This document shows positions 63,703 through 64,000 of a stretch of 64,000 nt of DNA, one piece after another. Under the pieces are notes generated by a model that saw only the letters and a program-made list of their open reading frames with translations, ran no database searches and was not told where the DNA came from. A program made the translations under genes and the position numbers. The stretch's first letter is position 1; every line of letters begins with the position of its first letter. The stretch is taken from positions 1,364,001 to 1,428,000 of the forward strand of contig CAWAMV010000004.1 in assembly GCA_963783195.1 (NCBI GenBank), in the 5' to 3' direction. The stretch comes from Croceibacterium_B sp963783195. Its GTDB lineage: Bacteria; Pseudomonadota; Alphaproteobacteria; Sphingomonadales; Sphingomonadaceae.

Positions 63703-64000
63703 TGTCCGGCGCTGCAGAACCTTGCCACCTCCTCCTGCTGGAGGACGAGCCGATGATCCTCCTGGACCTGGAGTTTGCCGCGGAGGACTGCGGCTGCACG
63801 GCTTCGTCGGCAACCAGCGTCGCCCAGGCGCTGGCCGTGCTGCAGGGCGGGCCCCGGATCGGGGCCGGCATTCTCGACGTCAATCTCGGCGGCGGGGAAA
63901 CGTGCCTTCCGATTGCACGCGAACTGCAGAAGCGGGGAATCCCCTATATCCTCCACTCGGGCGACCTCGACCGCCAGGACGAAACCGTGCGCGAGCTGGG
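63702..64000 (+). CDS. Response regulator receiver-domain protein, 3' end off window
   Basis: At least 99 codons from ATG 63702. Receiver domain: acidic pocket LLLLEDEPMILLDLE near residue 15, phospho-acceptor Asp in GAGILDVNLGGGE (about 59), conserved Thr/Ser and Lys regions partly beyond the end. Translationally coupled to the LOV kinase, so it is the probable phosphotransfer partner. Whether an output domain follows cannot be seen. Confidence 0.88.
   Translation, partial: MSGAAEPCHLLLLEDEPMILLDLEFAAEDCGCTASSATSVAQALAVLQGGPRIGAGILDVNLGGGETCLPIARELQKRGIPYILHSGDLDRQDETVREL

Overview
The window is high-GC alphaproteobacterial chromosome. It most resembles an order Sphingomonadales genome, probably of the family Erythrobacteraceae. 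This rests on a circularly permuted two-piece tmRNA with an ANDNEALALAA tag, a LigE-like glutathione transferase, a LOV-HWE blue-light histidine kinase next to a response regulator, DUF2794, HdaA, and the general protein flavour. The taxonomic call is inference from recalled protein similarity, not a search. Genes are densely packed with many 1-4 bp overlaps (TGATG, ATGA). I see no insertion sequence, prophage, CRISPR array or ordinary tRNA.

Layout. 1-5.5 kb, minus strand: the 3' part of a 2-hydroxyacid dehydrogenase gene, a LigE-type GST, a ketopantoate-reductase-like gene, a NUDIX hydrolase and a lemA-TPM-TPM cluster. The mscL and tmRNA genes follow on the plus strand. 6.5-16.1 kb, minus: a small membrane protein, an arginine succinyltransferase block (M20 hydrolase, astA, astB), then the envelope/ribosome block lptD-surA-pdxA-rsmA. 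16.2-18.7 kb, plus: pepA, holC, ndk. 18.7-24.9 kb: a serralysin-like RTX protein, a PurN-YjbR fusion, an AI-2E-type permease and purM. 25-28 kb, plus: a secreted or anchored protein, hdaA, cysE/epsC and DUF2794. 28.5-33.1 kb: gph, then glmU and glmS with a VapBC-type toxin-antitoxin pair between them. 33.2-35.6 kb: a membrane GGDEF-EAL protein. 35.6-40.4 kb, minus: purC, an M16 peptidase, purS and purQ. 40.5-44.4 kb: a small exported protein, a TonB-dependent receptor and a 55-residue protein. 44.4-51.7 kb: a CPA1 antiporter, ubiA, rsmE, gshA, a MauG-like dihaem peroxidase and an isoprenylcysteine-methyltransferase-family membrane protein. 51.7-57.4 kb: bamB with a YfgM-like gene, a glycosyltransferase, an alpha/beta hydrolase and selO. 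57.5-64 kb: astD, a lipoprotein, a glycine-zipper protein, rarD, pyrC, the LOV kinase and the start of a response regulator.

Functional themes are purine synthesis (purC, S, Q, M, N), UDP-GlcNAc synthesis (glmU, glmS), outer-membrane biogenesis (lptD, surA, bamB), arginine catabolism by the succinyltransferase route (astA, astB, astD and a candidate M20 desuccinylase), and c-di-GMP and blue-light signalling.

One global caution. Six conserved genes (TPM protein, pdxA, serralysin, cysE, M16 peptidase, glycosyltransferase) each carry one small frame-shifting indel in otherwise intact coding sequence. Several are conserved housekeeping genes and the indels sit in GC repeats or homopolymers. The likeliest reading is residual sequencing or assembly error rather than six pseudogenes. 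I did not find a convincing wholly new biological system. The most interesting leads are the missing-AstE question, the PurN-YjbR fusion, the hairpin in the purC leader, the dyad over the lemA promoter, and the LOV kinase pair.
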